A DNA stretch of 64,000 nucleotides from Trichaptum fuscoviolaceum (lineage: Eukaryota > Basidiomycota > Agaricomycetes > Hymenochaetales > Trichaptaceae): the NCBI GenBank assembly GCA_910574455.1, contig CAJSYZ010000011.1, positions 3,952,941-4,016,940 on the forward strand, in the 5' to 3' direction. Made by a program: the position numbers and the translations under genes. Position 1 is the first letter of the stretch, and every line of letters begins with the position of its first letter. This document shows, piece by piece, positions 21,713 through 32,448 of this stretch. The notes below the pieces were generated by a model that searched no databases, had not been told where the DNA came from, and worked only from the letters and a program-made list of their open reading frames with translations.

Positions 21713-24535
21713 CAATTGATAGTCATGTTCCATCTTTATCTTGAAATGAAATTGCTAACCATTAAGAGATACGTCCAAAGGAAAGAACAAGAAAAGTCAC
21801 GAAGAGATAGAAATCATAGGAACTGTCTTAACATGTGTGATTTTAAGCGACAATATGTACATATGCTCTGAGAATGAGAGGTCAAAACGACTGGGTGGCA
21901 CCAATGTCAAAAGACACTGTATACTGGGCTACTAGATTGTGTTGCGAAAAAAATCTCCGGAAATGAGCGTCTACTGTTTTCCGCCCATGGATTGACGAGC
22001 TCCACAGCACCAGTCAAGCCGGGTCCTTTTAATTTCTCCCAGACGACATTGGTGAGTCTTACTGAAAGCCTGAGGAGGATACAATGATCGCCAGAGTTTT
22101 CCCACGTTAGTTTAGGGGATACATGATCGGTGTACCGTTTAGTGTTGGCTCTTGAACTATCACAACATCCTCTGCATCAATTTTTAGATGCATTGGTGAG
22201 CTCTTTGAAACTGCCTTCAAACTACAGCGTCCGATCTTCACTTTCTCGTAAAGTTCCCGTGAGAATCAGGAATCGAGACTTGAAGTTGGCCCTTGCCAGT
22301 GGATTGCTGCGAAGATGGATTCCAAAGCTGACTCTAATGAAATCTACGTGGTATGAACTTTGCCAGTGGTTAAACTAACTCATAATCTTAACTTCTAGAA
22401 CTATGTTTACTTTAGTTATCAAGTGTTTGAACATGTTACATGGGGAACCGACGTGTTAAGCGCCTGTTGGCCGTGAACGCGAATGCGTCCCGGACTCCCG
22501 TATCATTATTAGTCGCCAAGATCGGGGTAGAACCAAGGTACACCAACGCGTGTAAGTTGAGCACTCGAGAAGGATGAAGAGGACATGAAGCTGTGAATGG
22601 TAGGGTAGGGACTGAGGCGAACCTGGTTTGGGATGGTCAGAGGCTGCAGGAACTGCATCGCTCAAATACACTGTTATAGTTGAGCTTCTCCAATTTTGCT
22701 TTCGGTGAATGGAACGAATGGAGGAGTTTTCTTTTTAAGACTCTTCGCCTTCCGTGCTCTTCTTTCTAACTTCTCGATGAACTTGCCCGCAGATGATCGC
22801 ACCTCAAGCCCGCCTCGCACCCCACCGCCTCCTCCCCGCGGGTATGAAGCGCTCAGTTCGCTCGCATCGTTCGCCTTCTAGTCAATCCATAGCTAGCTCT
22901 GCAGGTGTAGGGCAGCGGGGCGCGCGTCTGCTCGCTACTCGTACCTTAATGCGTTCGATACGCTTAGCGGCGAGTTTGCGGCGTAGCTACGCCAACGAGG
23001 TACTCGGTGGTGAGTCTCGTCTCCTCTATTCCATATGCTTATTCCCTTCGTTTCTGTCCCTTTTCTCTTCTCGGCGGAGGCACGCGACGTTCCCTCTTGT
23101 AAGACTCTGCCTTACATTGTCAAAACCTACTCGCATTGAAATTCGACGTTGAACTAGCTTCCTGCGTTTGATTTTGATAGATGTCATCTGAACCCTGGAG
23201 GATGTGTCAATGCAGTTCAATCCAGGTTCACAAAAGGAATTTTGGTACGCTCGCTTCAATTCTCGAATGACCCTAGCCTTGGTGAGTTTCTTTCTCATCT
23301 CATTCCCGGATCTACCTCCGACAAACATATGATCCAGAAGCATGCTAGGCTTGTCAAATTCTGCAATCTCTCCAGCGCAACTTGTGCTTTCAACGCCAAC
23401 GTCGGGCACCTACTTGGACTGCCTGTGTCCCGTTATGTTTAGTTGGAGGACGGTGAAGAATCATGTCCAGGTGCAGGCGGTCGTCGCTCTTGCTGTGGTC
23501 GCTGCGAGCGAGGGCCATGTGTCGGAGGCGCATCGCAGGCTGCGAGTGCGAAGGCGGACTTCAACGTCATAAAGGGTGCAAGATCATACTACTCTGATTA
23601 ATTGAAAGTGAAGAAGTGGAAAATTGGTGTCTTACGCAAAACCTCGAACCCGAAGGTCTATCTGGTTGAAGGTGTGTGAGTGACGTGTGCGCTGTATGTA
23701 CCCTGTTTCGCTTTCTTTGCTTCATGCCACACGTAAGAGTTGACTGACATTTTTCCATCCTTCAGTGTGAAGACGCGTTGTTTTATCCTACGCTTCCCAG
23801 TAATCAAACCCCAATCTCATCTAGCAGTCTTAACGGGGCTCATATCAGCCTTCGCGGCCAATTCATTTTCTCCTTGAATCATCCTGTCCTACGTGCCGAC
23901 GATTAGAGTTTGTCTTCAGACCCTCCTAAGGTAATAAGGGTGTTAAGGGAGCGAGCTGGGAGTTTGGAGGAAGCTATGAAGGTCTTCAACTCCTTTCATT
24001 GGTTCTACCCGATACTCGTTCCCTTGAGCAGTGCCTGGGGTTTCAAGACGACGAAAAGGACGAAACTAAGACTGTTGTATATTGTACATGTATAAAAAGT
24101 GTCAATATATCTTTGCTTGCTGCTGTTCCTGTGATCTCTTTATTGTGGCGAAGCAAATGCAGATTGAACTTTATTACAACGCATAGTATCTGCACGGGAC
24201 CCGGGTGACCTTGAAGGGAGAAACTTCTGTCCGCGTCCTCATGCGGCATGCGAACCTATTCCTTTCCAGACATGAAAGTCTTACTTTGTGCTCAGGATGA
24301 TTGAATATCATATCTCAAATTCGGGCCATTCCTTTCCTGATACACTTGTTGAGAATTGAGATGGAACTGAATTCAAAGTCACTAGTCATGACAATATCAT
24401 ACGGCAAAAAGTCCGAGGTCAAACATTCTGACCATTCGTCATTAGCCCAACTGTTCACGGGTACGGGGAGGATGAACCATACCTTCTTTGTGATCAGCAG
24501 ATATCGGTATGGAAGAGATTTTTTCAGCCCTTACA
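21713..24535. other. Intergenic with weak coding traces
   Basis: On the minus strand around 21930-22080, a segment reads WEKLKGPGLTGAVELVNPW. Around 22120-22250 another reads YEKVKIGRCSLKAV, and around 22450-22600 another reads ALVYLGSTPILATNNDTG. They look codon-like but do not join into one supported gene. On the + strand, 22793-23152 is open (119 residues, Arg/Ser-rich) without a known motif. I call no gene here. This may be an eroded gene or a noncoding region. Confidence 0.3.
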
Positions 24536-25137
24536 CTACTCCGTAGCCTTTGGCTGTACGGGAAGGTGACTTAGATGTATTTTCCCCGGATGTTCTTCAA
24601 CTAGCACTTCATCCAGAGAAACAACTCGGCGCTTATCGTCACCTTCCACAGAAGGATCTGACTCAATTCTGAAGAAAGTTTTCAGTTCAGTTTGGCGTAT
24701 AGTTCTCCTGAGAAGGGGAGACATACGCACCTCGCAGTGAACTGAAGCTTCCTTATCAATTGTGCGGGAGTAACCCGAATACGAAACCGCAACGAGCGTG
24801 TTATAGTGTAGGACCCTTTGACAGTTCCCTCCTGGAATGATTTTTGTCAGTGTCAGGTACCTTTAATATAAGAATGAAGGTGATATACCTCGTGAGGACC
24901 GGCCGATTCCTTCAGCTCCTTACTCAGATCTCCGAACTCAACCTGAGTAGATATCGATACCGCACGCATGCCCCGAGTCGTCTCTTTCGCATCCTCGCGC
25001 GAAGACTGCTCGCCGTTGATGGTCGTCACGAGATTCTTTGAGTATGTGGATTCAAACTTCTCCTCGAACTCCTCGTCCGGCGCTGTGAACAGCGCGTCAA
25101 AGTGCTCCTTCGTCCACGCAATGAGGTCCGACGACAT
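24536..25137 (-). CDS. Small uncharacterised protein, paralog X1
   Basis: Three exons (25137-24889, 24831-24731, 24668-24536) join in frame to give 160 residues, starting MSSDLIAWTKEHFDALF. Shared with X2 (27237-27865) are LIAW/LITWxKEH, FEEKFESTYSKNL, the GEQSSREDAK region, MRAVSISTQVEFGDLSKELK, and the C-terminal IESDPSVEGDDKRRVVSLDE. The size and the pattern of an N-terminal helix followed by alternating beta-like segments would suit an NTF2/SnoaL-like fold, but that is only a guess from layout. An in-frame ATG at 25239 would add MRTFISYTTTTIIVARRHYATF, which resembles a mitochondrial targeting peptide. X2 lacks an equivalent, so I prefer 25137. The gene lies beside the PL14 lyase and is transcribed in the same direction. 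Confidence 0.7.
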
Positions 25138-25606
25138 TCTTGATGATTGCTTCTGAATACCGGTTAGGGAAGTAAATGTTGCGTAGTGCCTACGAGCAAC
25201 GATGATCGTGGTTGTGGTATAGGAGATGAAGGTGCGCATGCTTGCGCAGCGGTGCTTTCATAGCCATGGTGCGGTGCATATGGATAGAGCGAGATGACGA
25301 TGTGCCTATTCTTGCCTTTACACTTGGCCCGGGTTCCCACGAGTAATTGTATATATACAGAATTGTTATCGGTCGAAAGTAAAGGTTGTTCGAATGGCAT
25401 TGGGATGAGATTCTCTGCCATATCGAAGTTGACTCACAGTCTAGACAAAGGGGGTTGATAGGATAAGAGATTGAAGTGAGAATGGATAATTTAGAGTTAA
25501 AGTCGTAAAAGTCAAAACACGATTAAAATGCAAGACAGAATAGATGGTTTACAGGAGATGAAGTATAGATGGGAAGAGCTCAAGCGTAGGATAGTCAACC
25601 ATCGTA
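25138..25606. other. Spacer between X1 and PL14 lyase
   Basis: About 470 bp that should hold the promoter of X1 and the 3' end of the lyase gene (both on the minus strand). An in-frame upstream extension of X1 occupies 25138-25239. No other coding signal is seen. Confidence 0.35.
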
Positions 25607-26870
25607 CTATGAAACAATAGCGCCGGAGAAATCGGCGAACCAAGCATGTTGGTCTTTCGGGGACGCCCAATCTGGTTTGCTTCCTGAAAGACATCGCAAT
25701 ATTAGACACACTCACGCAAATTGGAAGAGAGGGGTTGGCAAACCTCCGAAAAATGTCTGCACATGAATCCCTTGAATATGTGAGTCCTCTCGCGTCCGTA
25801 TCGTCAGGCCCGTGGCAAGGATCGCAACCTCGCCATTCAGGCGAACTTCGATCTCCCCTAAAACAAGAATTAGACGCACGCAAGAAAAGTCCTCAAAGTA
25901 CCAACTCTCACCATTCTCAACTCCAACCTCATTCAGCCGCACGCGTTCTGAGACGGTGTTCCACGCGCCTGCGGTGAAGTTGAATGACCCGCGTCCGACG
26001 GAAAAGCCGTAGTCAGGATTCCGAATCGATTTCGGTGGGATGGCGAGCAGGAGGGAGGTGTTGTTCTCTGTGGGTGGGAGGTATGTGTATAGTTCGCCTT
26101 GTCCTTCTTTACTGTAAACGCGTGTTTAAGAAAGATGATGAGTATGGTGATGAAGAGAGTACAGGATAGAAGGACGAACCGCCACATGAGCCGCAGGTTA
26201 AAGCACATATCCCTATCGTGGTCGCGGCCGCCTGTACATCTGTACGCAGAATTGCCTACTCCTCCATCTGTATTCGACACATCCCAGCGTCAATACTCTG
26301 CTCACGTCTCCGAATTAAAACAAAGTTTCACGTACATGCACCTGGCAGTTTTCCACCCAAGACCCACTCCCATCCGCGTTCGAACATGACAGAGTACCCA
26401 ATGCGTACCTCCTTCGCGTCCTTCAGCCCCTCCTCGAACACCTTCGGTCCACGCATGTAGAACCCCAGTCCGCCTGGGATGGGGCCGGAAGGGTTGATGC
26501 TTCCTGCGGGGTAAAACGCCTCCCAAGCCAAGTTCGTCTCCCGTTTTCCTCCCGTCTTATCCTCCGGTGACACCGAAGAAGGCGCAGATACGATAGGATG
26601 AGCCGTCCGCTTGTCTATAGCGTGCACCCCAAGCGTTTCATCCTCCGACAGCGCGATGTGCGCGACGAATGGCAGGTCGACGTGCGCAGAGGTCGTCCAC
26701 GCGTGGGTGTACGTCGTTTGCTCTGATTCTGGGAAGAGCCAGTCGTTCATGTTCAAGATGTATTCCTGTTGAGCCTCAGGTAGGATTGTCGGGAACGGGC
26801 AGAAGTTCAAGGGGTTGAAAGAGTTGAAAGCGAGATATTGGACAGACAGTCCTGTTGATGCAATGTTCAT
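25607..26870 (-). CDS. Polysaccharide lyase family 14 (PL14)-like protein
   Basis: Five exons (26870-26342, 26267-26180, 26111-25912, 25857-25744, 25683-25607) give 335 residues with every junction in frame. Fungal PL14 hallmarks appear in order: AWEAFYPAGSINPSG, GGLGFYMRGP, KEVRIGYSVMFERGWEWVLGGKLP, GGVGNSAYRCTGGR, MCFNLRLMWR, GELYTYLPP, DYGFSVGRGSF, GAWNTVSERVRLNEVG, IEVRLNGEV, and IHVQTFFGG followed by DWASPKDQHAWFADFSGAIV. Family members cleave acidic polysaccharides such as glucuronan or alginate by beta-elimination. The substrate of this one cannot be read from the sequence. The first roughly 40 residues (MNIASTGLSVQYLAFNSF) do not form a classic signal peptide, so the protein may be intracellular or secreted unconventionally, or the true start may lie elsewhere. 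It sits between the paralogs X1 and X2. Confidence 0.85.
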
Positions 26871-27236
26871 TCTTCAGTGTGCTTTAGTGATGTAGATAGA
26901 ATGGGAGATAATCTATTTCGAAGATTTCTATAGATCCATGTTAGTTAGAAAGCAGGAGAGGTAGACAGCTAGAAAGTGGTGGTGAGTAGCAATGGAAGGA
27001 AGGAGGCGGGTAGAATTTCTTCTAAATTTAGCATCTCCAATGAAGCTGACGTCTCAACCAGACAACTTGAATGCATACAATAAAATTTCGTGATTCAACT
27101 ATCCACTCAAACGTACATATAATACAGAAAACGACAGCAATTGCATAGACATATTCCAAAAATACACTTCCTCAATAAACCCATTAATTGCCATAGGCAC
27201 GATCGACACGAACGAAAGACCGAAGACTCAAATGTC
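26871..27236. other. Spacer between PL14 lyase and X2
   Basis: About 370 bp, AT-rich near 27060-27130. It should contain the PL14 promoter at its left end and the X2 3' end at its right end. No gene is seen. Confidence 0.35.
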
Positions 27237-27865
27237 CTATCGCATCCGAGGCCACGACTCCATGTACCTTGCTGGCACAACGACAGGGTGAACGTTTGTT
27301 GTTGCCAGATGTTCGTCCACAATTTCGTCTAAGGAGACAATCCGGCGTTTATCCTCGTCTTCTACGGAAGGATCTGATTCAATCCTTAGGAAGCATAGTC
27401 AGAAAGAGTCTTCTTTCACGGAAGCAGGATGCAAGCAGTACTGCGACATACCTCGCAGTAAACTGGATCTTTTTGACCATTTTGGGGGGAGCCGCTCGGG
27501 TTGAGAATTTTGAGAAACGAGTAATGGTCCATGACCCATGGACTGTTCCTTCCTGACAAAAGTTTATTGCAGATAAGAATTCACGACCATCATCTAAAAA
27601 GCAGAAGTCAACGCACCTCAAACGGACCATCCGATGCTTTCAATTCCTTCCTCATCTCACGAAAATCGCACTGCGTAGACACCGAAGTCGCGCGCATGGC
27701 CAGCACTTTCAGTTTCACCTGCTCGCGCGTGGACTTGCTGCCATTGACGGTGATCTCAAGTGTTTTCGAATAGGTGGCATCGAACTTCTGTTCGAAGTCA
27801 TCGTCGGATACCGCGAACAGTGCGCCAAGGTGTTCTTTCATCCATGTAATAAGGTCATCCAACAT
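27237..27865 (-). CDS. Small uncharacterised protein, paralog X2
   Basis: This is the paralog of X1, with the same three-exon plan. Exon 1 starts MLDDLITWMKEHLGALFAVS (27865; an ATG two codons upstream is also in frame) and runs through FEQKFDATYSKTLEITVNG, REQVKLKVLAMRATSVSTQ and FREMRKELKASDGPFE. The middle exon encodes EGTVHGSWTITRFSKFSTR and KMVKKIQFTARR. The last exon encodes IESDPSVEDEDKRRIVSLDE and then a different C-terminus ending ESWPRMR. No lesion is seen. No recognised family; see X1 for the tentative fold comment. Confidence 0.7.
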
Positions 27866-28316
27866 CTCCAAGAATCAACTTGAAGGATTCGGTAAGGCGT
27901 GATAGAGGCGTCGAGATGAAGCAAGAACGGCGATGCTGGGTTTTGCGATGCAGGAGAAGATGCATATGCTTGTACAGCGGGAGTACCGACGTCTAATTGA
28001 TGACGACGGAGAGTAGTATAGACTCGGAGAAGATTAAGAGTCGGAGGCAGATGAACAAAGCGGAAGACAAGTGGGTGTCCAGTCTGTCCAGACCATGAGT
28101 CGTCGCCGTGACAAAATAGGAAGGGTGACTACGGATAATCATAATGATCTGGCTTAAATGGGTAATTGTGACATTTTATTCTGTGTCACAATCTCTTCAA
28201 GTTGAAGGGAAGTCCGAAGCTTGGACTCTACTTCGACCTACACAAAAGTCATATCTGTATTTTTCATCTACATATTCATATATAATGATCTTTCCGATTA
28301 AAGACACAAAGTAACA
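27866..28316. other. Spacer between X2 and ferric reductase 1
   Basis: About 450 bp containing the X2 promoter on the left and the ferric reductase terminator on the right. No coding signal and no perfect GATA site were noted. Confidence 0.35.
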
Positions 28317-30865
28317 CTAGATGCTGAAAGACTCCACATGCAATGCTACGCTCGCACCACCTTTGAGGACGTGCATGGGCCCGGCAACTTTCATATCCCC
28401 AAGAGTGTCTTGAACTGCGTTGATTAACGATTCAGGTCCAGATACTAACGATATGAAGCAAGTCCGTGTGAGTTACTTATTTCATCTTTGTTAAGTCCAA
28501 TAAAATGCTCACCGTTGACAGACGCTGGCCCCTCCCATGTCGTAATGTCCTCCGCCAGGATGGATCGCAGGTTAGGACGCCCCTCGTATAATGTGACTGG
28601 AGAGCTCGCGTCGAAAATATCGAACGCGGAGGTGAACTTCTCTTTGCTGTCGTTCCGCGACTCGGTTGGAGATGCTTCACTGCTCTCAAGCCCCATAGTC
28701 GAAAGATCTTTCTCGAGCACTGGAACTTCCGTGGGCAGTCTGTCGGTAACGAAGATGCGAATATCAATGTCTAGGTTTGACGGTGCAGATCTAATGACGC
28801 TCCGCAGCTCGTCTGCGATCCATTCGATGTGGACTGGTCAGGATTCTTAGTCAGGATAATCGACCTTCGAGTGACAGACGGACTTACTTTGCTTCCGGAT
28901 AGCCCACATGAATACGACTTTTCTACATAGCGTGGAGCTCGTCGAGGCCAGTCTATCGTAAATTCATATCAGATGAGGATTGATTAACACCTCGATACCC
29001 GAAGTATTTACCTGACAACATCAAGAAGCAGGGGGAGAGTAAACGTGACACCAGACCCGCCTGTCAACAGCCATAAGCGCCACACTCTACAGATATACAT
29101 CTCGATGACCACTCACCAGCAATAAGGACAACAGTCGAATATCCATGAACGTGCGGCGCGGGCCCGTAAGGTCCGTCAACCCACGCCGAGACACGGCATA
29201 CCCCATTCACACCTTTCTGGGACGCGTATTCATACAGCCTCCGCGTGAACCCCTTCCGCGAGCGTATGATGAACTTCATGACCTTCTCTCCCTTCGCCCG
29301 GCTTGCGGTAGAGGGGGAGGGGATGGGGACCGGCGTGTCGATCGTTGCGATCGTGAAGGGATGCGCCTCTAGCGGGAAGAGCGGGGAGACAGCTGGGATG
29401 GTGACATACGCGTTCTGCGCGGGGGTCCATCCCACGGCGCCTGTCGATGGGAAGGTGACGGTGAGTCGGATGGAGTCGGAAGACAGGATCTCGACGAGGG
29501 CTGTGTGCTCGGTCGCCCGGGATTGCCAATACTTCAAGTAAACAGCCCGGGAAAGGCGAAGTGTCCGATCAAGCCCCCAGACGAGGAAGCAAGGCCAAAC
29601 ATAGTCCTTCATGCTGATGCGGGCGACATAAGTAAGAGAGACGTAGAAAGATATGGACACTCACTTCCTGAAATCCCTCACGTGATAGAAGAGACAGATG
29701 ATATAGATGCTTAAAACCCAAGCCGTCAGTTTCGATTCGGGTGAGGAAGTTGGTGCGAAAGGACGTACAAGATTAGAATGATATGCATTACTAGGAAGAG
29801 CTCGTATGCGAGATTCCGAAGTCGCCGTATACCAAGGATAACAGCCAAAGTGAATGCCGCGAGAGCAACTACGCCTTCCCGCATCCAGCCGTACTCTAAC
29901 GTATTGTCGCCTTTCAAGCTAAGTCACCATCAATATCTAGACTTATAAGAAAGACAGTTCTCTTACGTACCCTATCCTCAGTCGTCCTATAGTATGCACC
30001 CATGCTAGGATGAGTATAGTACGCGAAGACGCGCGGTGGAGGATGTTGAGCTGGATAAAGACAAAGAGTGAGTTTCATTGCGGATCTTTGAGAACGCAAG
30101 ATACAAACTTTCTCATAGCTGACCCCCGTCAACACTTTCAAGCGGACTTTGTCAGTTTAAGGACGTAGAGAATGCAATAATTACTCACGCGTCACAATGT
30201 TGTTTTTCCCAGCGAGCGCCACGACAAATGGCATCTGGCTGAGGACCAGAATACCCGCTCTATTAGCGTAAAATTTCGGGTCATATCGTCTGCCCGTCGC
30301 AATACTGTAGCCTTTGAAAGAGTGAGTTGAGATATTTGAGCGACAAATGTGAGAGAGAAGACTGACAGTTAATGAATTCAAAAGTCATGAGTGCGATGAA
30401 GTATCCTGCAGGAATGACGACCTCCGCTGTCGTAAAGTACACGCCGAAGCCAAAGGGAACCGTGATCCTGAAGGTGGCAATCCGGAAGAAGTTCAAGACA
30501 GCATGCGGCAGTCGGCGGATGGACGCCCTTCCAGTTCGTAAAGGTAGCCTGGCTCCGGCTTCCGCCTCCTTATCGCTATGAGACCTAGGGCTGTCGGAAA
30601 CTCCTCTGAGGGTCCTGCGCCTCCAGATCAGATACCGTGTATAAGCAACAGACGTTACGTTGATGACGGTGGCGAGGAAGATGAAAGAGACGATGAGGTA
30701 GACGGCATAGACGGGGTAGGAGTACGTGAAGCGGTTTGCAAGCTTTTTCGCAGCTGCAGAGTTGCTAGCTGCGCTGCTGCTAGCGGTCGTCGTAGCGGCG
30801 ATCAGACCTTCTGCAGTGCTGCGTTCACTAAGGCGATTGTCGGCTCGGGCGAACAGGGAAGACAT
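28317..30865 (-). CDS. Ferric reductase (FRE/NOX superfamily), copy 1
   Basis: A gene with many introns, encoding roughly 650-700 residues. Exon 1 (30865-30367) carries the N-terminal membrane segment YAVYLIVSFIFLATVINVTS and another membrane helix ending TFEFINC. Later exons give YSIATGRRYDPKFYANRAG, MPFVVALAGKNNIVT, LTGVSYEK and NILHRASSRTILILAWVH (heme-ligand-type His residues), then GVVALAAFTLAVILG and FLVMHIILIL. The cytosolic half has the FAD-binding HPFTIAT motif, then FIIRSRKGFTRRLYEYA, WVDGPYGP, and the NAD(P)H-binding glycines in VVLIAG-GSGVTFTLPLLL. It ends HVESFSI. This is the standard layout of plasma-membrane ferric/cupric reductases that reduce Fe(III) for uptake using NADPH. 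A cluster of GATA sites 370-440 bp upstream suggests iron-dependent repression. Copy 2 lies at 37221-39852, same strand. Confidence 0.88.
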
Positions 30866-32448
30866 CTCGTACAGAACGTAGACAGTATTCCGGTTCGAGA
30901 CGCTGAGAAGAGGTCGTGCGTGGGCTGGCGGAAGAGGATGCGATCGGGCAAAGCGACGGAGTGAGAGCTAAGATTATAAGTCACCAGCGAAGGCGATAAT
31001 GCCGGTCGTCCGATAATGTTTGACCCTCGTCAGCAAAGTTTCAACGCCCCATTCGTTCCATCGAGCATTTGGCCAGGTCGTGGTCGAGCAAATTCCCCGA
31101 CAAGCGGATAAAAAGATCTGGCTTTCGGAAGCGTAAGGCTTTGGCTGCCGGAGTTAGCGCCAAGAACGACGACATCGTGCTCTCATTCGTTGTTCCAGCT
31201 ACAAACACGCCTTCCATTAGAAATGAGAGCGAAAATTTTATCTTATCAATTACCTTATCTGATAGTAGGAGTAATCAGATATATCCTAAACTGATCTTAT
31301 CTGATGCACCTTCGGGGTCTTTCTTCAAGTTTATCGCTCTTCACTCCGATCTGTCGGTCCTAGACCCGAAAAATGGTCGGATTGCAGGAATCAATCAGTA
31401 AAAGATGCCTTCAACATGCCGGTCCATTGCATGAGACTCACCGACAGTGACATCTCTTCGTAGATGTGAGCGTTAATCGTGTCTAGGAGCCAACAAGAGA
31501 TTATTAGCATGGGTGTATAGTGGATCGAATGATTCACGGATAACGCATGGCAACGATGAGTGCGCCTGGGGGTTCGGAGAAACGTACCATATGATAATGC
31601 AGGAAAGCGCTTGGCATGCCAGCCGTAATTCTGTTTGCATAGATTGGCGAGCGTTGTACAGTTAGAAACTTGAATGTGATTCCGGTCCCGAGCGGTCGGT
31701 TCGTCATTTTTGTACCCCCGTCATTTAGATAGCACCTGTAAGAACCAAAGTCAATATAGAAGACTCATATGCTACGAGGTCTAGAGAAGCCAAGAGTACT
31801 TAGTGCCGCGAGGTTAACTACACCGTCGGAAGACGCATTGCCAGACCCTGCATCTAAAAACCACATTTTGATTGTCAATTGCTAGGGCGTAGAAATGGAC
31901 AACACAAGTGCATGAGGAGCACAAAACAGCCCTACGATATACTGTATTGTACACACTCTGAACAATCTATAGCCGTCTGAACATTCAACAATGAGTCCCC
32001 ATTCTCGATATCCGAGTTAATACATATGTTTGAACGATTCCACTTACTTGTTCTAAGTGAAATTAGTGCAGCCTCCTATTCCTTAGAAAGCGGGGAAAAT
32101 AACACGCAAGAGGTCGTCGCTATCGTGGTGGGTCTTTCTATTGATTGCGGCGCTGCGTAACGGAGTCCGCGTCATCCTCAGAATTGACAGCGTACAAACA
32201 GTAGTAAATATTCGTAAATTCGAATACATTCTGCCCAACTTGAATTCGAAACTTCGACTTGAACCAATGTCTAGACTAAGATTCACTCAAAATCAGCTCA
32301 TTTTGCTTTTGGCACCTATAATAGACTCCATAAGCTCACTGGAGAAATATGACCCACTGAAAGTCCGGCGTGACGCATATTTCATGGAATCCACACCAAA
32401 CAATCTACTATGAACGTTGCTACACTATTGATGGCATGGCATCTCTTT
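30866..32448. other. Upstream region of ferric reductase 1, with unassigned coding-like segments
   Basis: Apart from the GATA cluster, the minus strand has a codon-like stretch around 31580-31735 reading CYLNDGGTKMTNRPLGTGITFKF and running on to SAFLHYHM before a GTACGT donor. Just upstream of it, 31800-31880 reads GNASSDGVVNLAAL with an AG acceptor between them. This could be a small spliced gene or a remnant; the family is unknown. The + frame 31069-31401 (110 residues) covers the GATA cluster and is probably not coding. Confidence 0.3.
31238..31305. promoter_or_regulatory. GATA-site cluster upstream of ferric reductase 1
   Basis: Within 70 bp there are TTATC cores at 31238 and 31243, TTATCTGAT at 31255-31263, the near match ATCAGATAT at 31274-31282, and TTATCTGAT at 31297-31305. 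TTATCTGAT is the reverse complement of ATCAGATAA, which fits the fungal iron-responsive GATA-factor consensus ATCWGATAA (Urbs1, SREA, Sre1, Cir1 family). A similar cluster sits upstream of ferric reductase 2. Binding is inferred. Confidence 0.6.

Noticed and set aside
31069..31401. 110-residue plus-strand frame upstream of ferric reductase 1
   Set aside because: It overlaps the GATA-site cluster, has no motif, and has no counterpart in the matching region upstream of ferric reductase 2.
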